Assembly: GCA_902540785.1 (NCBI GenBank)
Contig: CACBOA010000006.1
Span: 1-43,514 of the forward strand
Direction: 5' to 3'
From: an uncultured Pelagibacteraceae bacterium
GTDB taxonomy: Bacteria; Pseudomonadota; Alphaproteobacteria; Pelagibacterales; Pelagibacteraceae
Length of the DNA: 43,514 nucleotides
Part shown: piece by piece, positions 25,037-31,671 of the stretch
Layout: each line of letters begins with the position of its first letter
Numbering within the stretch: the first letter of the stretch is position 1
Translations under genes and position numbers: made by a program
The notes under the pieces: generated by a model
Seen by the model: only the letters and a program-made list of their open reading frames with translations
The model's database searches: none
Told to the model about the DNA's origin: nothing

Positions 25037-25369
25037 AGTAATTTATCTGGATATATATTTCTTCTATTGGCAATTATCTTAGGCATAACTTCGAATGGTT
25101 TTTTAAAATCAACTAATGGATTTACGAATATTGGCCCAACAATTTTTTGTGTAATATCAATAATTGCTTGTATTTTTTGTTTATCTAAAGCAATGAATAT
25201 CATTCCTGTTGGTTTCACTTATGCAACATATGGTGGATTAACTATTACTGCAGTTACTTTATTTGGCGTATTTAAATACAATCAAATCCCAAATCTCTAT
25301 GGAATTATAGGAATAGCATTAATTGTTGTTGGTGTAATTTTACTCAATACACTTGGCAAGGCTACTTAG
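25034..25369 (+). CDS. SMR-family (EmrE-like) four-helix membrane protein lacking the key Glu
   Basis: 111 residues with four membrane helices, the size of EmrE. Alignment by eye: YIFLLLAIILGITSNGFLK corresponds to the EmrE first helix, PVGFTYATYGGLT to its GIAYAIWSGVG, and the fourth helix ends GVILLN. The essential EmrE Glu14 falls on Gly17 here, and Trp63 on Tyr66. Proton-coupled drug export of the EmrE type is therefore unlikely for a homodimer. It may be a half of a heteromer or carry something else. It is the last gene of the small-gene run and overlaps the convergent phosphatase gene by eight bases. Confidence 0.8.
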   Translation: MSNLSGYIFLLLAIILGITSNGFLKSTNGFTNIGPTIFCVISIIACIFCLSKAMNIIPVGFTYATYGGLTITAVTLFGVFKYNQIPNLYGIIGIALIVVGVILLNTLGKAT

Positions 25370-26168
25370 CCACAGGTTTTAATATTTTCACTATTCTTTT
25401 ATGAAGTTTTTTGTTCGGCGCACAAATAATATTTCCTGCTTTTTTTGCATCCTCATTTTTCCATGTGGTAACTACTCCTTCGGCCGCTCTAATTATAGGA
25501 ATTAAAGCATGAATATCCCAAATTTTATTTCCACATTGAATTACAATATCTATTTTTCCCTCTGCAAAATGAGAATAACTCAGAGCATCAGCACATGGAA
25601 ATTGCATTCGTTTTAATATTTGTGGTATTTTTTTTTGTTGGTTTAAAGATAAACTACCATGAAATGCAGCCGACAATTTCATATTTGCGAAAGTTGCTTT
25701 TTTATTCACTTTTAGTCTTTTTTTATTTCCATTTTCACACACAAAAGCAAATTTGTCTGTTTCGTTAAAATAATATTTTTTTAAAACTGGAAAATTAGCA
25801 AGACCTAAAATTGGTATTCCTTTGAAATTTAGTGAAATGAGGTTACTCCAAGTTGGGTTACCTATAACGAAAGATCGTGTGCCATCTATTGGGTCAATAA
25901 CCCAGGAAAAATCACTTTTAGTTTTTTTATTTTTAAATTCTTCACCTATAATTTGATGAGTGGGAAATTTATTACTAATCTCTTTTCTTATAAATTTTTC
26001 AAAAGCTATATCTGCGTTAGTAACAGGGTCATAACCTGTGCCCTTTAACTTATTTGAAACTTTAAAGGGCTTGTTTAATTTTAAGAAATAAAATCTAGTA
26101 AGTTTATTTGCTAAATTGTTAAGAAATTTAGAGTATTTTTTATATTCTGAAGATTTTAATTTAATCAC
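25362..26168 (-). CDS. Inositol-monophosphatase-family phosphatase, possibly histidinol-phosphatase (HisN-type)
   Basis: 268 residues. Mg-dependent phosphatase motifs are GEE at 75-77, DPIDGT at 92-97 and WDIHALIPIIRAAEG near 221-235, and the fold length fits. The family covers inositol-1-phosphatase, SuhB, 3'(2'),5'-bisphosphate nucleotidase CysQ and alphaproteobacterial histidinol-phosphatase. PTWSNLISL and the IIGEE context resemble the HisN subgroup. Phosphatase assignment is safe, substrate is not. It diverges from the dioxygenase gene across a 65-bp gap. Confidence 0.85.
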   Translation of the reverse strand: MIKLKSSEYKKYSKFLNNLANKLTRFYFLKLNKPFKVSNKLKGTGYDPVTNADIAFEKFIRKEISNKFPTHQIIGEEFKNKKTKSDFSWVIDPIDGTRSFVIGNPTWSNLISLNFKGIPILGLANFPVLKKYYFNETDKFAFVCENGNKKRLKVNKKATFANMKLSAAFHGSLSLNQQKKIPQILKRMQFPCADALSYSHFAEGKIDIVIQCGNKIWDIHALIPIIRAAEGVVTTWKNEDAKKAGNIICAPNKKLHKRIVKILKPVAK

Positions 26169-26176
26169 AAGAGACT

Positions 26177-26196
26177 AATACAATCTAATTTGTATT
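26177..26196. promoter_or_regulatory. Inverted repeat in divergent promoter gap
   Basis: AATACAA-TCTAAT-TTGTATT, a 7-bp inverted repeat, lies close to the phosphatase start codon in the 65-bp gap shared with the dioxygenase gene. It could be an operator. In this AT-rich DNA a chance occurrence is quite possible. Confidence 0.3.
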
Positions 26197-26233
26197 GATT
26201 AAAGTAAAATTTTAAATAATCATTAGAATCATT

Positions 26234-27334
26234 ATGAAAATTGAACTTTCAGATAATAAAGTTTTTTTTGAAAATCAAGGATTAAAAAAAGAAATACACC
26301 CATTCTGGTTGAGAGAAAGAGTGAACGGCGTAGATTTTGTTGATAAAGGTACCAAGCAAAGATTATTTGATCCAACAACGCTCAATCAAAATATTAAAAT
26401 TAATAAAGTTAATTTAACTGACAAATTTTTAGAGATTTCATTTAATGATGGAGTTGAGACAAAAATATCAATTCAAAGTATCTTTGAAGAATATTCTGGT
26501 ATTAATGATATAAAATTTATCAAAAAAACTAAGTGGGACTCTTCTTTAAAAAATCTGAATAATTTTCAGTTCAGTGAAAATATATTTGAAGAAAAAATAA
26601 TGTATGAAGCTTTAATAAGTTTCTATAAATATGGTTTCATTATTTTCAAAAATGTGCCGACAGAAAACAATTTCTTAGTAAAATTCGCAAATTCTATAGG
26701 TAGTATAAGGAGAACAAATTTTGGTGAATTCTTTAATGTAAAATCAAAACCCAATCCTAATGATCTAGCTTATACATCTTTGCCTTTAGCACCTCATACT
26801 GATAATCCTTATAGAAATCCTGTTCCATGTATTCAAATATTACATTGCATTGAAAATGCAGTTGAAGGTGGACATTCTACTTTGGTAGATGGCTTTACAG
26901 TTACAGAGGAATTAAAAGAAAAATATCCTGAATATTATAAAATTTTAACTGAGGTGAAGGTAAAATACCAATTTATAGATAAGGTTGTAATACTAGAGAA
27001 TTGGGCTGAGATGATTGAATTAGATGAAAATAAGAATTTTAAACAGGTTAGATTTAGCCCAAGGTTAGATTTTGTTCCATTAATTGATAAAAACAAATTA
27101 GATGTTTACTATAAGGCAAGAAATAAAATTTCTGAATTGTATAATTCAAGCAAATATAGAATTGAATTTAAACTTCTTCCAGGAGATCTATTAATGATGG
27201 ATAATTATCGACTTCTTCATGGAAGGACATCCTTTAATGCTAATGAGGGTAATAGATTTCTTCAAGGTTGTTATATAGATTATGATAGTACTGAAGGAAA
27301 AATTAAGCATCTAAAAAGAAAATTTAATATATAA
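26234..27334 (+). CDS. Gamma-butyrobetaine hydroxylase/TauD-family 2-oxoglutarate dioxygenase
   Basis: 366 residues. The N-terminal ~90 residues form the small DUF971-like domain (HPFWLRERVNG, QRLFDPTTL). The TauD domain then shows the iron triad His188 and Asp190 in APHTDNPYRNP and His329 in RLLHGRTSF, with Arg341 as the 2-oxoglutarate partner. Layout and length match gamma-butyrobetaine and trimethyllysine hydroxylases, so oxidation of a quaternary-amine-like substrate is likely. The Cys residues that bind zinc in the N-terminal domain of typical family members are absent (RVNGVDFV in place of a Cys-rich segment). It stands alone on this strand. Confidence 0.85.
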   Translation: MKIELSDNKVFFENQGLKKEIHPFWLRERVNGVDFVDKGTKQRLFDPTTLNQNIKINKVNLTDKFLEISFNDGVETKISIQSIFEEYSGINDIKFIKKTKWDSSLKNLNNFQFSENIFEEKIMYEALISFYKYGFIIFKNVPTENNFLVKFANSIGSIRRTNFGEFFNVKSKPNPNDLAYTSLPLAPHTDNPYRNPVPCIQILHCIENAVEGGHSTLVDGFTVTEELKEKYPEYYKILTEVKVKYQFIDKVVILENWAEMIELDENKNFKQVRFSPRLDFVPLIDKNKLDVYYKARNKISELYNSSKYRIEFKLLPGDLLMMDNYRLLHGRTSFNANEGNRFLQGCYIDYDSTEGKIKHLKRKFNI

Positions 27335-27335
27335 A

Positions 27336-27515
27336 TTATTTATTAAAACAATTATTCACTAATATTGCCATTAATATCCAAATGACAAAAGTTTCACCAT
27401 GGGTGAAAGAATAATCCGCTCCAGCAAATCCAGCAACTATATTGATTGCATAAATAATTATGGTAGAGACTAATAAACTTAAGAATAATTTTACTATTCC
27501 ATTAATATATTTCAC
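27336..27515 (-). CDS. 59-residue two-helix membrane protein (GTG start)
   Basis: Starting at the GTG complementary to 27513-27515 the frame is open for 59 codons, beginning MKYINGIVKLFLS. Two hydrophobic helices (about 7-30 and 43-55) flank a polar loop AGADYSFTHGE. The composition is coherent for a small inner-membrane protein. No strong ribosome binding site is visible, and the first ATG in this direction hits a stop at once, so the GTG is the only long option. Convergent with the dioxygenase gene, whose stop is one base away. Unknown function. Confidence 0.5.
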   Translation of the reverse strand: MKYINGIVKLFLSLLVSTIIIYAINIVAGFAGADYSFTHGETFVIWILMAILVNNCFNK

Positions 27516-27655
27516 ATTAAAATTTTAACTATTCTCAATATTTATGCAAATGAAAATTTTCTATTAATAAGTGAAATTATTTTAGATGCCGGAATATTAT
27601 TAAATACCTAGGTTGTATTCAAGAAATATATTTTCAGAAAATTTAAATAAATTTA

Positions 27656-27674
27656 TTGATTACAACCTAATCAA
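27656..27674. promoter_or_regulatory. Palindrome upstream of the tiny ORF
   Basis: TTGATTA-CAACC-TAATCAA, a 7-5-7 perfect inverted repeat, ends 18 bases before the AGGAGGT of the tiny ORF. Its right half overlaps the distal arm of a longer inverted repeat with 27609-27617, so two mutually exclusive folds are possible if it is transcribed. Confidence 0.45.
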
Positions 27675-27705
27675 AATTTAATCTTTATTTAAGGAGGTAG
27701 CTTTA

Positions 27706-27732
27706 ATGAGTCAAACACCACCTGATACTTAG
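27706..27732 (+). CDS. Tiny ORF with perfect Shine-Dalgarno sequence
   Basis: AAGGAGGT at 27691-27698, the strongest ribosome binding site in this stretch, stands seven bases before an ATG that encodes MSQTPPDT and then TAG. ACCACCT inside the ORF (27717-27723) can pair with the AGGAGGT with one mismatch, which would hide the ribosome binding site. If the TAG is ignored, the frame continues to 27813 (26 more codons, starting LGIFILHKNVNKK). It may be a leader peptide, a sensor ORF or a broken small gene. Translation is not proven. Confidence 0.4.
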   Translation: MSQTPPDT

Positions 27733-27775
27733 CTGGGTATTTTCATACTTCATAAAAACGTAAATAAAAAATATA

Positions 27776-27854
27776 AAGTCCATTCGGACTTAAATGCCAG
27801 AACGGCAAATTAGGGGCTGCTCTTTTGGTTAATTAACTAAAGAGCAAACCCCTA
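27776..27854 (+). ncRNA. Three consecutive hairpins, candidate structured RNA or bidirectional terminator
   Basis: Hairpin 1: AAGTCC/GGACTT with tetraloop ATTC (27776-27791). Hairpin 2: TGCC/GGCA around AGAAC (27795-27807). Hairpin 3 (27811-27854): TAGGGG pairs with CCCCTA, TGCTCTTT with AAAGAGCA, and GTT with AAC around AATT. That gives about 17 pairs interrupted only by small bulges. The block is noticeably richer in GC than its flanks. Hairpin 3 is not followed by a clean T tract in either direction, so it is not a textbook terminator. Confidence 0.5.
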
Positions 27855-27869
27855 AACTATTTTGTTAAT

Positions 27870-28577
27870 TTATCTATTCAAAACCAGACAAATCAATTTA
27901 TCTTGAAAAGATATTTGTTTTTTATACTTTTTCTTTATTTCATTTAAACCACTAGATATTAACTTATGGCTCATCCCCAACAACACCGATATATATTTGC
28001 TCTTTACCATTTCCATATATTTTTTCTTTGAAATTTTAACTTTATAACTAAACCCTCTAACGAGTTTTCCTTTGAATGAATATGAAATTGATTTAATAAT
28101 TTTCTTATCTCTTATTAACGCTTTTTTAAGCTTTTTTTTCATAATCGAAAATGTTGGAATTTCGTTATTAATGGGGTCTAGAGTAAAAATAATAATTTTA
28201 CCATTTGGACTTAGCAATCTCTTCGACAATTTAAGTATAGTCTTAATATCTTTAATTTTAAAAAGATGAATAGTTTGTTTTACTAAGATTAGATCAAATC
28301 TTTTTTTATTCTTTTTTAAAAATTTAAGTGCATCGATTTTTTTAAAAATTATTCTTTTATCCCTATCTTTATGATTTTCTATATCTATACCTATAGATTT
28401 TCTCTTTGAGCTTAACTTTGATGATAGGCTTCCTAGTATTTTACCCCTACCACAACCAATATCTAAAATCTGACTGTTTTTATTTAATTTAATTTGTTTT
28501 AATAAAAAACTATTAAAAGATTTAATATAAGAAGTTGATGAAAGCCAAGTTTTATTGTCCCAATTTTTTAATGACAC
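27870..28577 (-). CDS. Class I SAM-dependent methyltransferase-like protein
   Basis: 235 residues. Motif I is ILDIGCGRGKILG near 37-49, the acidic end of strand 2 is in IGIDIENH, and post-motif DLILVKQTIHLF near 95-106 and GKIIIFTLDP near 126-135 complete the Rossmann methyltransferase core. The protein is very lysine-rich and its C-terminal third is divergent, with no substrate-specific motif. Its start overlaps the end of the DUF4396-like gene, so it may belong to the copper-related unit upstream. Substrate unknown. Confidence 0.75.
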   Translation of the reverse strand: MSLKNWDNKTWLSSTSYIKSFNSFLLKQIKLNKNSQILDIGCGRGKILGSLSSKLSSKRKSIGIDIENHKDRDKRIIFKKIDALKFLKKNKKRFDLILVKQTIHLFKIKDIKTILKLSKRLLSPNGKIIIFTLDPINNEIPTFSIMKKKLKKALIRDKKIIKSISYSFKGKLVRGFSYKVKISKKKYMEMVKSKYISVLLGMSHKLISSGLNEIKKKYKKQISFQDKLICLVLNR

Positions 28578-29014
28578 GCAATATTAAATTTTTTTAGTCT
28601 CCAGTAATTATAAGGCCAAGGTGTTAAAAACCCAACTAAGAGCATAATTGGAACTACCCACCAAGTAAGAATTGCGCCACCTGTTAAAAAGTAATCAGTC
28701 AAATTCATCATGATCTCCATGCTTATCATTGATATAAAACTCATTCCCATTGCTGTTTTTAATGCTTTCGAAAAATCAAAACTTTGTCGCATTAAGATTA
28801 CTGTCTCTAAAATAATACTTGTAATTAGTCCGTTGATGATAGCTAAAGTCATTATTCCCATAACTGGGAATGGAATCTTGGTTAGTTGGAAAAATAAAAT
28901 AGTACCAAAATCACCAATTGCACAACCCAATAAACACCAACCAGTGTTTTTAGCACTTCTTTTCCATGTATGTTTACACGACCAATTAAAATTGGCGTTG
29001 ACTGCATTGTCCAT
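28568..29014 (-). CDS. DUF4396-like membrane protein
   Basis: 148 residues with four membrane helices. The N-terminus carries NWSCKHTWKRSAKNTGWCLLGCAIGDF; the motif MEIMMNLTDYFLTGG and the closing LTPWPYNYWRLKKFN follow. I associate this pattern with DUF4396, which often lies with copper or cupredoxin genes. Cys and Met residues inside the helices could contact a metal ion (inference). It follows the cupredoxin gene by four bases and overlaps the methyltransferase start by ten, so the three genes form a unit. Confidence 0.75.
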   Translation of the reverse strand: MDNAVNANFNWSCKHTWKRSAKNTGWCLLGCAIGDFGTILFFQLTKIPFPVMGIMTLAIINGLITSIILETVILMRQSFDFSKALKTAMGMSFISMISMEIMMNLTDYFLTGGAILTWWVVPIMLLVGFLTPWPYNYWRLKKFNIACH

Positions 29015-29018
29015 TGAA

Positions 29019-29546
29019 TTAGTTTATATCAACTTTAGCAATCATTCCAACTTGATAATGACCTGGCACGTTGCATGCAATTTCAATATTTACGGCATTA
29101 TCAAATTTCCAAATGATATCTTCCTTTTCTTTTGGTGCTAACAAAACACTATTGCTGTGTGAATGACCCATGGCTTTATCCATTTTTGCCATTTTTTTCA
29201 TTTTCTCTTTATCAATTGAATCAGCTAAAAGTATTTCATTTTCAACCATTTTTTCCATTTCAGGCTGATGCTTCATGTGCATCATTTTATTTGCTATATT
29301 AAATTCGTGGACTAACTCACCCACATTTTCAACTTCAAACTTTATTGTTTCACCTGCTTTAATTTGAAAAGAACTAGGTTCGTAATAATTATCATACATC
29401 TTTACTTTTATGATTCGGTTAATATCGCCTTCTTTTCCTTTCGAACCAATTTTCATATTTTTGTCAGCAAAAGATGGTAAGCAATAAAGTACTAAAATGA
29501 ATAATGTTATAATCTGTTTCACGATTAAATAAATATTAATTTTCAC
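29019..29546 (-). CDS. Exported cupredoxin-like copper protein with Met/His-rich insert
   Basis: 175 residues from a GTG. A second GTG eight codons later would give a more typical signal peptide (KQIITLFILVLYCLPSFA). The mature domain has type-1 copper ligands: a His in ELVHEFN, and Cys, His and Met in ACNVPGHYQVGM near the C-terminus. An insert of about 45 residues between the first His and the strand before the Cys is rich in Met, His and Lys (KMMHMKHQ, MAKMDKAMGHSHS), suggesting additional Cu binding. Likely a periplasmic copper carrier or oxidase/chaperone partner. It starts the minus-strand unit with the DUF4396-like gene and diverges from the ETHE1-like gene. Confidence 0.85.
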   Translation of the reverse strand: MKINIYLIVKQIITLFILVLYCLPSFADKNMKIGSKGKEGDINRIIKVKMYDNYYEPSSFQIKAGETIKFEVENVGELVHEFNIANKMMHMKHQPEMEKMVENEILLADSIDKEKMKKMAKMDKAMGHSHSNSVLLAPKEKEDIIWKFDNAVNIEIACNVPGHYQVGMIAKVDIN

Positions 29547-29592
29547 AATTTTAACAATGGGTCAAATTATACATGTATGATAGTGTAAATTA

Positions 29593-30273
29593 ATGATTTT
29601 TAGACAATTATTCGACAATAGATCATCAACATACACATATCTTATTTCTTCTGGGGAAGGTAGAGAGGCTTTAATTATTGATCCTGTAATAGAAAATGTA
29701 AATAAATACGTAAATTTATTAAAAGAACTCAATTTAAAACTTGTCAAAGTTATTGATACTCATATACATGCGGATCACGTAACTGGTGCCTCAAAATTGA
29801 AAGACATTACAAAATGCTCGAGAATAATGGGCGATCATACTCCGGCTGATACGGTTGAAATCAGAGTTAAAGATGATGAGTATATTAATTTAGATAACAT
29901 CAAATTAAGAGCTATGTATACACCTGGACATACTTCAGATAGCTATAGTTTTCTGATGGATAACTATCTATTTTCTGGTGACACTTTGTTGATAAATGGG
30001 ACAGGTAGAACAGATTTTCAAAATGGAAATGCTATAGATTCTTATAATTCCATATTTAATAAACTCTTGAAATTACCTGACGAAACTTACTTGTATCCAG
30101 CTCATGATTATAAAGGTGAAAAGTTTAGTACAATTGGAAAAGAAAGAAAAAATAACCCAAGATTACAAGTTGATAGCAAAGATCAATATATTGAAATTAT
30201 GAATAATTTAGGTCTAAAGAAACCAGATCAACTTGAAGCAAATGTTTCAAGAAATATAAAATTGGGTGCTTAA
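29593..30273 (+). CDS. MBL-fold persulfide dioxygenase (ETHE1-like)
   Basis: 226 residues. The metallo-beta-lactamase signature DTHIHADHVTG (His57, His59, Asp61, His62) is present, with YTPGHTSDSY near 113-122 and FSGDTLLINGTGRTDF near 131-146. PAHDYKG and NNPRL follow, the pattern of the ETHE1/PDO subgroup. It would oxidise glutathione persulfide to sulfite using one Fe(II). The length fits the single-domain type with no rhodanese fused. It lies between a cupredoxin gene and an exported thioredoxin-like gene, consistent with sulfur/redox stress handling. Gene expression signals are not clear. Confidence 0.88.
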   Translation: MIFRQLFDNRSSTYTYLISSGEGREALIIDPVIENVNKYVNLLKELNLKLVKVIDTHIHADHVTGASKLKDITKCSRIMGDHTPADTVEIRVKDDEYINLDNIKLRAMYTPGHTSDSYSFLMDNYLFSGDTLLINGTGRTDFQNGNAIDSYNSIFNKLLKLPDETYLYPAHDYKGEKFSTIGKERKNNPRLQVDSKDQYIEIMNNLGLKKPDQLEANVSRNIKLGA

Positions 30274-30274
30274 A

Positions 30275-30643
30275 TTAAATTGAGGATTTAAGAGCTTTGT
30301 AAATTGCTTCTTTTTTTATTTCTCCAATACTTCTATAAACTTCTTTATTATCTTTGAAAATCAGAAGAGTTGTTTGATATTGCACATTAAACATGTCAGA
30401 AATTTCTCTATTTGTTACATCAAATGCAAAATATTCAATGTTATCAAAATCATTTTTTGCTTTTTGCAAAACTTTCATTTGACTTGCGCAAGAAGGACAA
30501 TACTTAATCCAAGAGCTCACTACTACAACCTTGCCATCAGATTGTGCTTTATTAAATAATTCTTTTTTAAAAGTTGTTTTCTTTTCCATGGCATTGACAT
30601 TGAATGCTAATAAAAGAAAACAAAAGGTTAAAATTTTTTTCAT
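30275..30643 (-). CDS. Exported thioredoxin-fold protein (CPSC)
   Basis: 122 residues. A signal peptide (about 1-18, cleavage near NVNA) precedes a compact thioredoxin domain with active-site Cys49 and Cys52 in YCPSCAS and the cis-Pro-like strand QYQTTLLIFKDNKEVYRSIGE near 93-112. It is probably a periplasmic thiol:disulfide or copper-related thioredoxin. Its end lies two bases from the convergent ETHE1-like gene. It is separated from azlD by seven bases, so it is likely cotranscribed with the upstream minus-strand genes. Confidence 0.85.
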   Translation of the reverse strand: MKKILTFCFLLLAFNVNAMEKKTTFKKELFNKAQSDGKVVVVSSWIKYCPSCASQMKVLQKAKNDFDNIEYFAFDVTNREISDMFNVQYQTTLLIFKDNKEVYRSIGEIKKEAIYKALKSSI

Positions 30644-30649
30644 AGTTGT

Positions 30650-30964
30650 TTATACAACAAATATTAAAAACCAATAAGATGCCAATCCTGAAAATATTGT
30701 CGCAATTATACTTCTGGAGAAAATACCAATAAACATTGCAATTATTGCAGCCAATATCTTTGGATTATCATCTATTTCAATTAATCCTATGTCGTTAATA
30801 AAAATGGCTGGAAAGATTATTGCAGGAAATATTGCAGATGGCACAAATGATAATATCTCTCTAATTCTATCATTGAACATTTCCTTTTTAATTAAAGCTA
30901 TCATAGAAAACCTTGTTAAATAAGTAATCAATCCACAATATAAAATTAATGCCCAGTTGCTCAT
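30650..30964 (-). CDS. azlD: AzlD-type small subunit of a branched-chain amino acid exporter
   Basis: 104 residues with four hydrophobic segments. GLITYLTRFSMIALI near 11-25, ILSFVPSAIFPAIIFPAIF near 37-55 and the closing helices match AzlD. With AzlC it forms a two-part exporter for branched-chain amino acids and analogues. Its start overlaps the end of azlC by four bases (ATGA-type), the usual arrangement for the pair. Confidence 0.88.
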   Translation of the reverse strand: MSNWALILYCGLITYLTRFSMIALIKKEMFNDRIREILSFVPSAIFPAIIFPAIFINDIGLIEIDDNPKILAAIIAMFIGIFSRSIIATIFSGLASYWFLIFVV

Positions 30965-31653
30965 GCTTTTTTATTTTCCCTTGTTAATATCATTGCAGTG
31001 AATAATCCTGCTAGAGCTGCAACAATAACGTAAGCTTTAAAAGGAATATAATTATATCCAAAAGTCGCTACCAAACCTGAAATAATTATTACAATCACAT
31101 TTACAAATTTTCTAAAGTCATTAACCAATAAAGCTAAAAATGTTAAAGGAACTGCAAAACTTAGTCCAAGTTTTTCTGGAATTGCTGCTCCAAGTATAAT
31201 TCCTAAAAATGTGGTTGATTGCCAAATTACCCAACAAGTAGCTCCTCCACCTACTAAGTGAAAGTATCTATTATGATCCTTATTATTTTTTAAATATTCA
31301 TTTGAAATTGCAAATGCCTGATCGATTAAAAAATAGGATATAATAATCTTCCAAATCAACTTCAAATCTGACAAATGTTCTGATACGACAGCTCCGTAAA
31401 GTAAATGTCTGGAGTTCACTGCACCAACTGAGCTAATTATTACTAAAGAAGATGCACCACCAGAAAATAATTGCAATAAAACTATCTGAGAAGCGCCACC
31501 AAAAATAATTAAAGACATTGCCATTGTTTCAATTGGAGTAAATCCAACATCAATAGCAAGAACTCCAAAAATTAAACCAAAGGGAACAACCGGAATCATC
31601 AGTGGGCTTACATCAATAATTCCCTTTAAAAAAACTTTTAAGTTACTTTTCAT
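30961..31653 (-). CDS. azlC: AzlC-type large subunit of a branched-chain amino acid exporter
   Basis: 230 residues with about six or seven membrane helices. GIIDVSPLMIPVVPFGLIFGVLA near 11-33, FGGASQIVLLQLFSGGASSLVII near 51-73 and SRHLLYGAVVSEHL near 81-94 are AzlC-family features. It acts in the inner membrane with AzlD. It follows fbpC by 18 bases on the same strand, so it may be part of a long iron-transport transcript without being related in function. Confidence 0.9.
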   Translation of the reverse strand: MKSNLKVFLKGIIDVSPLMIPVVPFGLIFGVLAIDVGFTPIETMAMSLIIFGGASQIVLLQLFSGGASSLVIISSVGAVNSRHLLYGAVVSEHLSDLKLIWKIIISYFLIDQAFAISNEYLKNNKDHNRYFHLVGGGATCWVIWQSTTFLGIILGAAIPEKLGLSFAVPLTFLALLVNDFRKFVNVIVIIISGLVATFGYNYIPFKAYVIVAALAGLFTAMILTRENKKA

Positions 31654-31671
31654 TTTTCTAAAAGGTTTTTA

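Larger units (their letters stand above)
27516..27869. other. 354-bp intergenic region with dense structure
   Basis: No ordinary gene fits here. It contains a long inverted repeat (TAGGTTGTA 27609-27617 with TACAACCTA 27661-27669), a palindrome TTGATTA-CAACC-TAATCAA (27656-27674) and a perfect Shine-Dalgarno sequence with an 8-codon ORF (27692-27732). Three plus-strand hairpins then follow, two small and one very strong. No plus-strand gene lies downstream until 29593. It could be a stand-alone structured RNA or leader, or a degraded short gene. Confidence 0.6.

Noticed and set aside
27811..27854. Simple rho-independent terminator for the methyltransferase gene
   Set aside because: The stem is strong but is not followed by a T tract on the minus strand (the next bases are AATTTGCC), so a plain terminator is not the best explanation.
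28710..29141. 143-codon plus-strand ORF across the DUF4396-like and cupredoxin genes
   Set aside because: It spans the junction of two supported minus-strand genes and has no recognisable motif; the hydrophobic segments mirror the membrane helices of the opposite strand.
29569..29578. ATACATGTAT palindrome before the ETHE1-like gene
   Set aside because: Ten AT-rich bases only and unlike the sulfide-responsive operators I know; insufficient support.
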